Source: Shinella zoogloeoides (lineage in GTDB: Bacteria > Pseudomonadota > Alphaproteobacteria > Rhizobiales > Rhizobiaceae). From it: a stretch of 64,000 nucleotides of DNA. Position 1 is the stretch's first letter, and each line of letters opens with the position of its first letter. The translations under genes and the position numbers were made by a program. Under the pieces are notes generated by a model, which was given only the letters and a program-made list of their open reading frames with translations, ran no database searches and was not told where the DNA came from. This document shows positions 54,814-63,415 of this stretch, one piece after another. Where the stretch lies: assembly GCF_020883495.1 (NCBI RefSeq), contig NZ_CP086610.1, forward strand, positions 663,501 through 727,500, written 5' to 3'.

Positions 54814-55830
54814 TCAGCTCACGCGGGAGATGCAGAAGTCGATGACTTCCAGCAGCGCATCCTTCCACGGCGTCGCCGGCAGCGGCGCGAGCGCGTCGCG
54901 GGCGATCATGCCGTAGTGCTGGGCGCGGGCGATGGTGTCCGTCAGGCCGCCATAGCGGGTGATGAGGCCGAGCGCGTGGTCGAGATTGGCGTCGTCGCTC
55001 TTGCCGCCTTCGATGGCCTCGCGCCAGAAGGCGCGGTCTTCCGCCGTGCCGCGCCGCCAGGCGAGGATGACGGGCAGCGTGATCTTGCCCTCGCGGAAAT
55101 CGTCGCCGGTGTTCTTGCCGAGATCGGCCGCCTTGCCGCCATAGTCCAGCGCATCGTCGACGAGCTGGAAGGCAAGGCCGAGATTCATGCCGTAGGATTT
55201 CAGCGCGTTGCGCTCCGCCTTGCCGGTATTGGCGACGATGGGGCCGACTTCGGCGGCGGCGGCGAAGAGCGCGGCCGTCTTGGCGCGGATGACCTCGAGA
55301 TAGTCGTCCTCGGTCGTCTCCATGTTCTTGGCGACGGAGAGCTGTAGCACCTCGCCCTCGGCGATCACGGTGGCGGCGGTGGAGAGCACGTCCAGCGCCT
55401 CCAGCGAGCCGACCTCGACCATCATCTTGAAGGCCTGGCCGAGCAGGAAGTCGCCGACGAGCACGCTCGCCTGGTTGCCCCAGATCATGCGGGCCGTGGA
55501 CTTGCCACGGCGCAGGTCGCTTTCGTCCACCACGTCGTCATGCAGCAGCGTCGCCGTGTGCATGAACTCCACGCTGGTGGCGAGCTTGACGTGATGGTCG
55601 CCGTCATAGCCGAACATCGAGGCGGCCGCGAGGGTGAGCATCGGGCGCAGGCGCTTGCCGCCGGAGGAGATCAGGTGGTTGGCGACCTCCGGGATCATCT
55701 GCACGTCGGAACCGGCTTTCGACAGGATGAGCTGGTTCACCCGCTCCATGTCGGCTTTTGTAAGGTCGACGAGCGGCTTCACCGATGCCTGTTTGTTTTT
55801 GCCTTCTTCAAGCGGTATCACGACGCCCAA
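54814..55830 (-). CDS. ispB: long-chain polyprenyl diphosphate synthase (ubiquinone side chain)
   Basis: The enzyme extends farnesyl diphosphate with isopentenyl diphosphate to an octa- or decaprenyl chain for ubiquinone. Both Asp-rich motifs are present (LLHDDVVDESD and LVDDALDYGGK). I start at TTG 55830, with a perfect AGGAG nine bases before and a sequence LGVVIPLEEGKNK as in rhizobial homologues (338 residues). A TTG at 55866 in frame has a poorer site. In a Q-10-bearing alphaproteobacterium the product is probably decaprenyl (DdsA-like). It is divergent from the DUF2007 gene. Confidence 0.9.
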   Translation of the reverse strand: MGVVIPLEEGKNKQASVKPLVDLTKADMERVNQLILSKAGSDVQMIPEVANHLISSGGKRLRPMLTLAAASMFGYDGDHHVKLATSVEFMHTATLLHDDVVDESDLRRGKSTARMIWGNQASVLVGDFLLGQAFKMMVEVGSLEALDVLSTAATVIAEGEVLQLSVAKNMETTEDDYLEVIRAKTAALFAAAAEVGPIVANTGKAERNALKSYGMNLGLAFQLVDDALDYGGKAADLGKNTGDDFREGKITLPVILAWRRGTAEDRAFWREAIEGGKSDDANLDHALGLITRYGGLTDTIARAQHYGMIARDALAPLPATPWKDALLEVIDFCISRVS

Positions 55831-55937
55831 ATGCCCGGACTCCTGTTCATTTTTGTTGAAAGACAATAGAAAGCGGGGCCTTCTGCGGCAAGAGGCGAAT
55901 TGTCCCGCCCTCGGAATTAAGGCTGGAAAAGACCGGA

Positions 55938-56159
55938 ATGATCGAACTGATCCGTACCAACGACGCCGTCCTGCTCTCCTTTGCGGAAAGCCTGATGAAA
56001 GAGGCGGGCATTCATTGCCTCATCGCCGATCAGGGCATGAGCATCCTCGAAGGCTCGCTCGGCATGCTGCCGCGCCGTTTTCTGGTGGAGGGCGACAGGG
56101 AGACCGAGGCGCGACGGATATTGAAGGATGCCGGGCTGGAAGCGGAACTCAGGCCGTGA
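55938..56159 (+). CDS. DUF2007 domain protein
   Basis: A 73-residue protein, MIELIRTNDAVLLSFAESLM then GIHCLIADQGMSI and RRFLVEGDRETEARRIL, the ACT-like DUF2007 fold often labelled a putative signal-transducing protein. Its stop overlaps the next gene's GTG as GTGA, so it is co-translated with the methyltransferase. Function unknown. Confidence 0.82.
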   Translation: MIELIRTNDAVLLSFAESLMKEAGIHCLIADQGMSILEGSLGMLPRRFLVEGDRETEARRILKDAGLEAELRP

Positions 56160-56962
56160 CCGACGCCGCCCCGACGCCGGAAAAGCCGGTCACCGAAACC
56201 GTCGACGCCTTCCACTACGGCCGCTTCCATCTTGTCCAGCCGAAGGGCGTCGGCCATCGCTCGGGCATGGACGCCATGCTGCTCGCCGCGCTGGTGGCGG
56301 GCGAGGGGCCGATGCGCGTCGCCGATCTTGGGGCCGGGGCCGGGGCCGCCGGCCTTGCCGTCGCCGCGCGCATCGAAAAGGCCGAGGTGCTGCTGGTCGA
56401 ACGTTCGCCGCTGATGGCGGGTTTTGCCCGCAAGTCGCTGGCGCTGCCCTCCAACGCCGCCTTTGCGTCTCGCGTCTCGGTGCTGGAGGCGGACGTCTCC
56501 CTCTCCGGCAAGGCCCGCATCGAGGCCGGCCTTGCCGACGACGTCTACGACCATGTCATCATGAACCCGCCCTTCAACGACCGCATCGACAGCCGCACGC
56601 CCGACGCCCTGAAGGCAGAAGCCCATGCCATGGAACATGACCTCTTCGAGCGTTGGATCAAGACGGCGGGCGCCATCATGAAGCCGGGCGGCCAGCTCTC
56701 GCTCATCGCCCGCCCGCAATCCATCGCCGAGATCATTGCCGCCTGCGGCCGTCGCTTCGGCGGCGTCGAGATCACCGCCTTGCACGCCCGCGCCGGCGAA
56801 AGCGCCCTGCGCATCCTCGTCACCGCCATCAAGGGCTCGCGCACCCGCCTGTCGCTGCGCATGCCGCTCGTCATGCACGAACCCGGCCAGCACGACTTCA
56901 TCCCCTTCGTCGACGATCTCAACAACGGCCTTGCCGCCTATCCGCGCCTGCCGCGAACCTGA
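56156..56962 (+). CDS. TrmN6-like tRNA/N6-adenine methyltransferase
   Basis: A 268-residue SAM-dependent methyltransferase of the type acting on A37 of tRNA1-Val (TrmN6/YfiC). It has YGRFHLVQPKGVGHRSGMDA, the SAM-binding VADLGAGAGAAGLAVAARI and the N6-amine motif NPPF in HVIMNPPFNDRID. It starts at GTG 56156, overlapping the DUF2007 stop. The RNA target in this organism is not proven. Confidence 0.85.
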   Translation: MTDAAPTPEKPVTETVDAFHYGRFHLVQPKGVGHRSGMDAMLLAALVAGEGPMRVADLGAGAGAAGLAVAARIEKAEVLLVERSPLMAGFARKSLALPSNAAFASRVSVLEADVSLSGKARIEAGLADDVYDHVIMNPPFNDRIDSRTPDALKAEAHAMEHDLFERWIKTAGAIMKPGGQLSLIARPQSIAEIIAACGRRFGGVEITALHARAGESALRILVTAIKGSRTRLSLRMPLVMHEPGQHDFIPFVDDLNNGLAAYPRLPRT

Positions 56963-57040
56963 TTTTTCAGGCCCGCCATTGCGTTTTCGCCCGCCATGCA
57001 TACATCAGCCGGGCAACCGAACAGGAAACAGGATCGCCCG

Positions 57041-57916
57041 ATGGCCGGATTTTTGAAGAGGCTGGTACCGAAGAGGTTCCGCAAGGAGGGCGTCGTCGTT
57101 CCGGTGGTCCGGCTGCATGGGGCAATCATGGCGGGCGGCAGCCAGTTCCGGCCGGCGCTCAACCTTTCGGCCGTCGCCTCGGCGCTGGAGAAGGCGTTTT
57201 CCTACAAGGAAGCGCCCGCCGTCACCATCTCCGTCAATTCGCCCGGCGGCTCGCCGGTGCAGTCGCGGCTCATCTTCCAGCGCATCCGCGATCTGGCGGC
57301 CGAGAAGAACAAGCATGTGCTGGTCTTCGTCGAGGATGTCGCGGCTTCGGGCGGCTATATGATCGCGCTGGCCGGCGACGAGATTTTCGCCGATCCCACC
57401 TCCATCGTCGGTTCCATCGGCGTCGTCTCGGGCGGTTTCGGCTTTCCCGAAATGCTCAAGAAGATCGGTGTCGAGCGGCGCGTCTATACGGCCGGCACCA
57501 ACAAGGCGATCCTCGATCCGTTCCAGCCGGAGCGGGAAAACGAGATCGAATACCTGAAATCCCTCCAGCTCGAAATCCACGAGGTCTTCATCGACATGGT
57601 GAAGGCGCGCCGTGGCACAAGGCTTAAGGACGATCCCGATCTTTTCTCGGGCCTGTTCTGGACCGGAACGCGCGGCCGTGCGCTCGGCCTCGTCGACGGC
57701 CTTTCCGACATGCGCTCGGAGTTGAAGCGGCGTTACGGGCCGACGACACGGCTTGAGCTCGTCTCGGCGCCGAAGGGGCTTTTCGGCCGCAGGTCGCCGG
57801 GCGTCGGGGGGCTTTCCGGGGACATGGCGGAGCGTATAGGCTCGGCGGGCGTTGCGGCCGTGGCCGGGCTTGCCGAGGAAAAGGCGCTGTGGGGCCGCTT
57901 CGGCCTTTCGGGGTAA
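57041..57916 (+). CDS. S49 family signal-peptide-peptidase-like protease
   Basis: The 291-residue protein is an SppA/SohB-type serine protease. It has VVRLHGAIMAGG, SVNSPGGSPVQSRLIF, and the catalytic dyad: Ser103 in DVAASGGYMIA and Lys155 in AGTNKAILDPF. No clear N-terminal membrane helix is present, unlike classical SppA, so it may be cytoplasmic or peripheral. The ATG at 57041 is preferred to one at 56996. A small membrane protein follows 31 bases later in the same direction. Confidence 0.87.
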   Translation: MAGFLKRLVPKRFRKEGVVVPVVRLHGAIMAGGSQFRPALNLSAVASALEKAFSYKEAPAVTISVNSPGGSPVQSRLIFQRIRDLAAEKNKHVLVFVEDVAASGGYMIALAGDEIFADPTSIVGSIGVVSGGFGFPEMLKKIGVERRVYTAGTNKAILDPFQPERENEIEYLKSLQLEIHEVFIDMVKARRGTRLKDDPDLFSGLFWTGTRGRALGLVDGLSDMRSELKRRYGPTTRLELVSAPKGLFGRRSPGVGGLSGDMAERIGSAGVAAVAGLAEEKALWGRFGLSG

Positions 57917-57947
57917 GAAGAACAAGAGAAACAATGGGGGAGGGGCG

Positions 57948-58139
57948 ATGGCCCAGATCATCTTTCTGCTGCTGGTCGTCGGCGTCGCGTGGTGGGGCTA
58001 CCGCAAGTTCGTCGCCGATGCCGAGCGGCTGAGCCGGTTGCGCAAGCGCTCCGAGGAGGAGCGCCGCACCGGCGCGACGGGCACGCTGGTGAAGGACCCC
58101 GAGACCGGCGAATATCGCGTGCGCCGCGACGACGAGTAG
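57948..58139 (+). CDS. small single-pass membrane protein
   Basis: A 63-residue protein with one N-terminal hydrophobic helix (IIFLLLVVGVAWWGY) and a charged cytoplasmic tail ending VKDPETGEYRVRRDDE, which resembles the metal-free end of rhizobial small membrane proteins near sppA-like genes. The ATG at 57948 has a perfect GGGGAGGGG site. It probably works with the S49 protease, which is inference from adjacency. Confidence 0.75.
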   Translation: MAQIIFLLLVVGVAWWGYRKFVADAERLSRLRKRSEEERRTGATGTLVKDPETGEYRVRRDDE

Positions 58140-58203
58140 CGTTGCGAAACGGTTTCGCGCCTTCGCGGGACCGGCGCAAAGGCCGTTTCGTGCCAGTCCG
58201 GCA

Positions 58204-58230
58204 CATTAACCACGCCCCGTAAGGTTAATG
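58204..58230. repeat. Inverted repeat CATTAACC-N11-GGTTAATG
   Basis: Perfect 8-base arms, 11 bases apart, 108 bases before the epimerase gene. The core is the same as in the repeat at 43490-43518 upstream of the cell wall hydrolase. Confidence 0.6.
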
Positions 58231-58337
58231 CCATATTTATCCGTGCGCTTGCCGGCGGCGCGGTTGCGCCCGCGCGTGGGAGGTCCGATCTGTGAGGCAT
58301 GGGTCGCATGATGCGGCCGCGAAGAACGGAGTAGATC

Positions 58338-59408
58338 ATGGCCTCGCTCGACCTCGACCGGATTCGCACCATCGTCGTGACGGGTGGCGCCGGCTTCGTC
58401 GGCTCGCATATCGTCGACGACCTCCTGGCCCATTGCCCGAATGCCCGCATCCGCGTGCTAGACGCCTTCACCTATGCCGCCGACATGTCGCATCTCGACG
58501 CGGCCTTCCGCACGGGCCGCGTGACGATCCAGGAAGGCGATGTCGGCAATCTCGACCTCGTGACCGAGATGCTGAAGGATGCCGACCTCGTCGTGCATGC
58601 GGCCGGCGAAAGCCATGTCGAGCGCGCCTTCGCCGTGCCGGAGCGCTTCACGGTGGCCAATGCGCTCGGCACGCAGGTGCTGGTGGAGGCGATGGGCCGC
58701 CGCCGCGTGCCGCTGATGATCCATGTCAGTTCCGCCGAGGTCTACGGCGCCGGCAATGGCGCGCCGATCGGCGAGCTTGCGCCGCTCCTGCCCGACAATC
58801 CCTACGGCGCTTCCAAGGCGGCGGCCGAAATGCTGATCTCCGGTCTCGTGCGCTCCTATGGCCTCGATATCCGCGTGCTGCGGCCGGTCAATATTGTCGG
58901 CACGCGCCAGAACACGGAAAAGCTCCTGCCGCGCTTTCTGGAAATGGCCGCCATCGGCCAGCCTTTGCCGGTGCATGGCGAGGGCGCGCAGGTCCGCGCC
59001 TTCGTCACCGTCGCCGATTTCTGCGCGGCGCTGCGCACCGTCGTGACGCGCGGGGCCGAGAACGCCACCTATAATGTGGCGGGCGAGGATATGCTCGATG
59101 TCCTCTCCGTCGCCCGTCTGGTGCTGGAGGCCGCCCAAGGTCCCGTTTCCGGCATCGGCTTCGTTGCCGGGCGGCCGGACGACGCCAGCCGCTCGCCGCT
59201 CGATACCGGCGCGCTGCAGGCGCTCGGCTGGCGTGCGACGGGCACCTTGCGCCGCGTGTTGCCGGGCCTTGCCGCCTGGTATGGCGCGCGCGTGCCGGAC
59301 AGTGCGCGCCGCCGCGTGCTGCAGGTGCCGGAGCTTGCGCCGCAGCGCATGCAGGCCGTCACGCAGACCGCCGGCTCCGGCCTCTTTCGCTCGCTGGAGC
59401 GGCATTGA
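58338..59408 (+). CDS. NAD-dependent nucleotide-sugar epimerase/dehydratase
   Basis: The 356-residue extended SDR resembles dTDP-glucose 4,6-dehydratase and related epimerases. The NAD motif TGGAGFVGSH is at 15-24 and the catalytic YGASK at 156-160. The place of the dehydratase TDEVYG reads SSAEVYG (S131-E134), so Ser replaces Thr and Ala the catalytic Asp; 4,6-dehydration is therefore doubtful and epimerase activity more likely. No other sugar-nucleotide genes are adjacent. The gap upstream (about 200 bases) holds a TTAACC inverted repeat. Confidence 0.82.
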   Translation: MASLDLDRIRTIVVTGGAGFVGSHIVDDLLAHCPNARIRVLDAFTYAADMSHLDAAFRTGRVTIQEGDVGNLDLVTEMLKDADLVVHAAGESHVERAFAVPERFTVANALGTQVLVEAMGRRRVPLMIHVSSAEVYGAGNGAPIGELAPLLPDNPYGASKAAAEMLISGLVRSYGLDIRVLRPVNIVGTRQNTEKLLPRFLEMAAIGQPLPVHGEGAQVRAFVTVADFCAALRTVVTRGAENATYNVAGEDMLDVLSVARLVLEAAQGPVSGIGFVAGRPDDASRSPLDTGALQALGWRATGTLRRVLPGLAAWYGARVPDSARRRVLQVPELAPQRMQAVTQTAGSGLFRSLERH

Positions 59409-59490
59409 GGGGCGGGCGGCCACCCGAAACCCTTGACCCCTCGGGCGCATCGTGGCACCAGTCCGCCAGCTTTCAAAGAATGCCGGATAG

Positions 59491-60459
59491 ATGCCGATGA
59501 CCTCCGCCGCCCTGCCTGACCATATGAACCCGACCCGCTCCTTCCAGGGGTTGATCCTGACCCTGCACAATTACTGGGCGGACAAGGGCTGCGCGGTGCT
59601 GCAGCCCTATGACATGGAAGTGGGCGCGGGTACGTTCCATCCGGCGACGACCCTGCGCGCGCTCGGTCCGCGCCCGTGGCGCGCCGCCTATGTGCAGCCT
59701 TCGCGCCGACCCTCGGACGGCCGCTACGGCGAGAACCCGAACCGCCTTCAGCACTATTACCAGTATCAGGTCATCCTGAAGCCGAACCCGTCGAACCTGC
59801 AGGAACTCTACCTCGGCTCGCTCGCCGCCATCGGCCTCGACCCGCTGCTGCATGACGTGCGCTTCGTGGAGGACGACTGGGAAAGCCCGACGCTCGGCGC
59901 CTGGGGCCTCGGCTGGGAGTGCTGGTGCGACGGCATGGAAGTCTCGCAGTTCACCTATTTCCAGCAGGTCTGCGGCATCGAATGCTCGCCCGTCGCAGGC
60001 GAACTGACCTATGGTCTCGAACGTCTCGCCATGTATGTGCAGGGCGTCGACAATGTCTACGACCTCAATTTCAACGGCCGCGAGGGCGACGAGAAGATCA
60101 CCTATGGCGACGTCTTCCTGCAGGCCGAGCAGGAATATTCCCGCCATAACTTCGAATATGCCGACACGGCCATGTTGCACCGCCACTTCATCGACGCCGA
60201 GAAGGAATGCCAGGCGCTGCTGGCCGCCGGCGCGCCGGGCGATGCGGAAAACAAGCGCCTGCACAAATGCGTGCTGCCGGCCTACGACCAGTGCATCAAG
60301 GCGTCCCACGTCTTCAACCTGCTCGACGCCCGCGGCGTTATCTCCGTCACCGAGCGCCAGAGCTATATCCTGCGCGTGCGCACGCTGGCGAAAGCCTGCG
60401 GCGAGGCCTTCCTGCTGACGGATGCCGGCGGAGTGAACTGGAACAGGGACGCGGCCTGA
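59491..60459 (+). CDS. glyQ: glycyl-tRNA synthetase alpha subunit
   Basis: GlyQ is the catalytic class II subunit of the alpha2-beta2 enzyme. The 322-residue protein has [39 protein letters not shown] and [20 protein letters not shown], all hallmarks. Three Met codons near the start (59491, 59497, 59524) are possible. A strong terminator follows, so the beta subunit gene glyS is transcribed separately; it is not in the window. Confidence 0.96.
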   Translation: MPMTSAALPDHMNPTRSFQGLILTLHNYWADKGCAVLQPYDMEVGAGTFHPATTLRALGPRPWRAAYVQPSRRPSDGRYGENPNRLQHYYQYQVILKPNPSNLQELYLGSLAAIGLDPLLHDVRFVEDDWESPTLGAWGLGWECWCDGMEVSQFTYFQQVCGIECSPVAGELTYGLERLAMYVQGVDNVYDLNFNGREGDEKITYGDVFLQAEQEYSRHNFEYADTAMLHRHFIDAEKECQALLAAGAPGDAENKRLHKCVLPAYDQCIKASHVFNLLDARGVISVTERQSYILRVRTLAKACGEAFLLTDAGGVNWNRDAA

Positions 60460-60485
60460 GCGATCGGGTCCGCCTCAGGCGAAAG

Positions 60486-60516
60486 AAAGCCATCCGGTCA
60501 CCCGGATGGCTTTTTT
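60486..60516 (+). terminator. Terminator of glyQ
   Basis: GCCATCCGG and CCGGATGGC form a 9-bp stem with a TCAC loop and a TTTTTT run, 29 bases after the glyQ stop. Confidence 0.93.
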
Positions 60517-60526
60517 GTCGGGAGGA

Positions 60527-60724
60527 TCAAGCCAGCGCCGAAGCCTTCACGCCAAGTTCCCATACGGGCTTCAGCGTCGGCATCGTGCCGGTCGGAAGCT
60601 GGCCGGCATAGGTCTGGAGCGCCCGGCGCACACCCGACGGACGGTCGACCGCCGCGCCCATCGTGTAGGCGAGGAAGAGGGCGGAAAAGCCGATGACGTT
60701 GATGGTGAGGGCGAAGGCTTTCAT
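60527..60724 (-). CDS. small exported or membrane-anchored protein
   Basis: A 65-residue protein with a hydrophobic N-terminus (ALTINVIGFSALFLAYTMGA) followed by a short hydrophilic part PSGVRRALQTYAGQLPTGTM. It could be a small anchored or secreted protein. It is convergent with glyQ and divergent from lemA (186 bases between). I do not recognise the family; the signal-like start and location between clear genes support it as real, but moderately. Confidence 0.55.
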   Translation of the reverse strand: MKAFALTINVIGFSALFLAYTMGAAVDRPSGVRRALQTYAGQLPTGTMPTLKPVWELGVKASALA

Positions 60725-60909
60725 GGCGGTTGCTTCAGGTTCGTGTTGTCGATGAAGCGAGTATCGGCCAGCGCGCGCGGCGGCGCGGTTCCCCCGGTGA
60801 CAACAGGGTGACAACGGGGGGCGACAGGGGAAAGCCGCCGCCGGGGGCTTTCCTGCGGCGCGGCGGATGCTAAATTCAGGACGAACGCGAACAGGGAGCG
60901 CAGTACGCC

Positions 60910-61458
60910 ATGATCGGTCTTGCAATCGCGGCAGTCGTCGTCATCTACGCCATCGTCATCTACAACGGCCTCGTGCGGGCGCGGCAGGTGAAGGAGGAGG
61001 CCTGGTCCGGCATCGACGTGCAGCTCAAGCGCCGCGCCGACCTCATTCCCAACCTCCTCGAAACCGTGAAGGGCTATGCCGCGCACGAGCGGGAGACGCT
61101 GGAAAAGGTCGTGGAGCTGCGCAACCGGGCGCAGGCGGTGCCGGCGGGCGATGTCGCCGGGCGCGCGGCGGCCGAGGGCATGCTGAGCCAGGCGCTCGGC
61201 AAGCTCTTCGCGCTCGCCGAAGCCTATCCGGACCTCAAGGCCAACCAGAATTTTGCCGAATTGCAGCAGACGCTGGAGACCATCGAAGGCGAGATCCAGA
61301 TGTCGCGGCGCTATTACAACGGCGCGGCGCGCGATCTCAACGTCAAGGTCGAGAGCTTCCCCTCGAACCTCGTCGCCTCGGTCTTCAAATTCGTCAAGGC
61401 GCCCTATTTCGAGATCGACAACCCGGCCGACCGGGCCGTGCCGACCGTAAAATTCTGA
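60910..61458 (+). CDS. lemA: LemA family protein
   Basis: LemA proteins have an N-terminal membrane helix with a short external end and a helical cytoplasmic or periplasmic domain of unknown function. The 182-residue protein starts MIGLAIAAVVVIYAIVIYNG and continues EEAWSGIDVQLKRRADLIPN and LLETVKGYAAHERETLEKVV, which are diagnostic. It is paired with the DUF2207 gene 14 bases downstream, a conserved pairing. Confidence 0.92.
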   Translation: MIGLAIAAVVVIYAIVIYNGLVRARQVKEEAWSGIDVQLKRRADLIPNLLETVKGYAAHERETLEKVVELRNRAQAVPAGDVAGRAAAEGMLSQALGKLFALAEAYPDLKANQNFAELQQTLETIEGEIQMSRRYYNGAARDLNVKVESFPSNLVASVFKFVKAPYFEIDNPADRAVPTVKF

Positions 61459-61472
61459 TCCGGGAGGTCCCG

Positions 61473-63407
61473 ATGCCGCGGATCGCCGCCCTCCTGACGC
61501 TCTGGCTCTGCCTTCTGGTCGGGAGCGCGGCGCGGGCCGAGGAATATTTCGACCGCTACCATTCCGATATCGCGCTGTCGAAGAACGGCGCGATGACGGT
61601 GACGGAGACGATCCGCGTCCATGCGGAGGGCAACGCCATCCGGCGCGGCATCTACCGCGACTTCCCGCTCACCTTCGCCGATGCCGAGGGACGGGAGAAG
61701 GAGGTCGGCTTCAGGATCGTCGGCGTCGCGCGCGACGGCCGGCCGGAACCCTACCGCACGGAGACCATCCGTCGCGGCGTGCGCATCTATTTCGGCTCCT
61801 CCGATGTGATGCTGGCGCCGGGCTTTCACGAGTATCGCCTGACCTACGAGACGACGCGGCAGATCCGCTTCTTCGACAGCCATGACGAGCTGTTCTGGAA
61901 CGTCACCGGCACGCAATGGGCCTTTCCCATCCGGCAGGCGAGCGCGACGGTGCGCCTGCCGCCGGGCGTCCGCGCCGAGGCGCTCACCTATTTCACCGGT
62001 CCCATGGGCGCGACCGAGCGGAATGCGCGGGCCGAGAACCGGGGCGATACGGCCACCTTCGAGACGACGCGCGGCCTTGGCCCGCACGAAGGCCTGACGA
62101 TCGGCGTGAAGATGCCGGCCGGCAGCATCGCCCGGCCGACGGCGGCCGAGGAGCGCGCCTATTTCCTCAAGGACAACCGCAATCTCTTCCTCGCCTTCGG
62201 CGGGCTGGCGCTCGTCCTCGGCTATTATGTCTGGGCCTGGCTTGCGGTCGGGCGCGATCCGCCGGGCGGCGTGGTCGTGCCGCGCTGGGATGCGCCGGAG
62301 GGCATCTCGCCGGCGCTCGTCAACTACATCGACGAGAAAGGGTTCGGCGGGCAGGGCTGGACGGCGGTCTCCGCCGCCTTCCTCAACCTTGCGGTCAAGG
62401 GCCTTGTCGAGCTTTCGGACCTTGCGACATCCATCACCGTCACGCGCACCGGCAAGCCGGCCGAGGGCGCTTTGCCGACGGGGGAGGCGACCCTGCTTGC
62501 CGCCGTGCCCACGGCGGGCAGCCACTTCACCATAGAGAAATCCAACGGCAAGCGCGTGCAAAGGCTTGGTGCCGAGTTCCGCGGCGCGATGGAGAGGGAG
62601 CACCGGCGGAAATACTACCTCGCGAACTGGCCGCAGGTGATAAGCGGCATCCTGCTGTCGCTTGCCTGCCTCGCGGCGCTGGCGATCTTCGGCTCTCTGC
62701 CGGAGGAGGGGCTGGTGCTCGTCATCCTGCCGGTCTTCGCCTCGGTCTTCGTGTCGATCTTCGCCCTCGCGCTCGGCCGCAATTTCCGGCAGGCGAAAAC
62801 GCTCGGCGCGCGCATCATGGCCGTCGTCATCATGGCCTTCGTCGGCTCCGTCTTCGTCACGGTCTTCGGCGGCATCGCCACCGCCATCGTGACGGAGGGC
62901 GCGGCGACCGGGCACCTGCCGCTGTTCGCCGCCGTCGGCGGCATCGTGGTGACCAATCTCGTCTTCTTCTTCCTGATGGGCGCGCCGACGCCGCTCGGCC
63001 GCCGGATGATGGACGGCATCGCGGGCCTTCGCCAATACCTGACGCTCGCCGAGCAGGACCGGATGAACATGGCCGGCGCGCCGGAAATGTCGCCGCGCCA
63101 CTTCGAGACGCTGCTGCCCTATGCCGTGGCGCTCGGCGTGGAAAAACCCTGGTCGGAAACCTTCGACCGCTGGCTGCTGACCGCAGCGGCGGCGGGCGCG
63201 GCCGCTGCCTACCAGCCCGGCTGGTATCGCGGCGACAGCTTCGCCTCCAGCCGCTTCGCCGATCGCGTGGGCGGCTTTGCCGGCTCCATGGCGCGGTCCA
63301 TGACGGCCTCGCTGCCCGACCCGCCGAAAAGCTCTTCCTCCGGCTTCTCGTCCGGCGGCGGCTCCTCCGGTGGGGGCGGCGGCGGTGGCGGTGGGGGCGG
63401 CTGGTAA
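61473..63407 (+). CDS. DUF2207 domain membrane protein with Gly-rich tail
   Basis: The 644-residue protein has a signal peptide (MPRIAALLTLWLCLLVGSAA), a DUF2207 extracytoplasmic domain (about 22-220, DRYHSDIALSKNGAMTVTET), a membrane helix (LFLAFGGLALVLGYYVWAWL), a cytoplasmic region, two or three further helices (about 390-510), and a tail that ends in a Ser/Gly run (SGGGSSGGGGGGGG...W). Such proteins are found beside lemA and may form a membrane complex with it. The ATG at 61473 has GGGAGG upstream. Function unknown. Confidence 0.88.
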   Translation: MPRIAALLTLWLCLLVGSAARAEEYFDRYHSDIALSKNGAMTVTETIRVHAEGNAIRRGIYRDFPLTFADAEGREKEVGFRIVGVARDGRPEPYRTETIRRGVRIYFGSSDVMLAPGFHEYRLTYETTRQIRFFDSHDELFWNVTGTQWAFPIRQASATVRLPPGVRAEALTYFTGPMGATERNARAENRGDTATFETTRGLGPHEGLTIGVKMPAGSIARPTAAEERAYFLKDNRNLFLAFGGLALVLGYYVWAWLAVGRDPPGGVVVPRWDAPEGISPALVNYIDEKGFGGQGWTAVSAAFLNLAVKGLVELSDLATSITVTRTGKPAEGALPTGEATLLAAVPTAGSHFTIEKSNGKRVQRLGAEFRGAMEREHRRKYYLANWPQVISGILLSLACLAALAIFGSLPEEGLVLVILPVFASVFVSIFALALGRNFRQAKTLGARIMAVVIMAFVGSVFVTVFGGIATAIVTEGAATGHLPLFAAVGGIVVTNLVFFFLMGAPTPLGRRMMDGIAGLRQYLTLAEQDRMNMAGAPEMSPRHFETLLPYAVALGVEKPWSETFDRWLLTAAAAGAAAAYQPGWYRGDSFASSRFADRVGGFAGSMARSMTASLPDPPKSSSSGFSSGGGSSGGGGGGGGGGGW

Positions 63408-63415
63408 CCGCCCGC

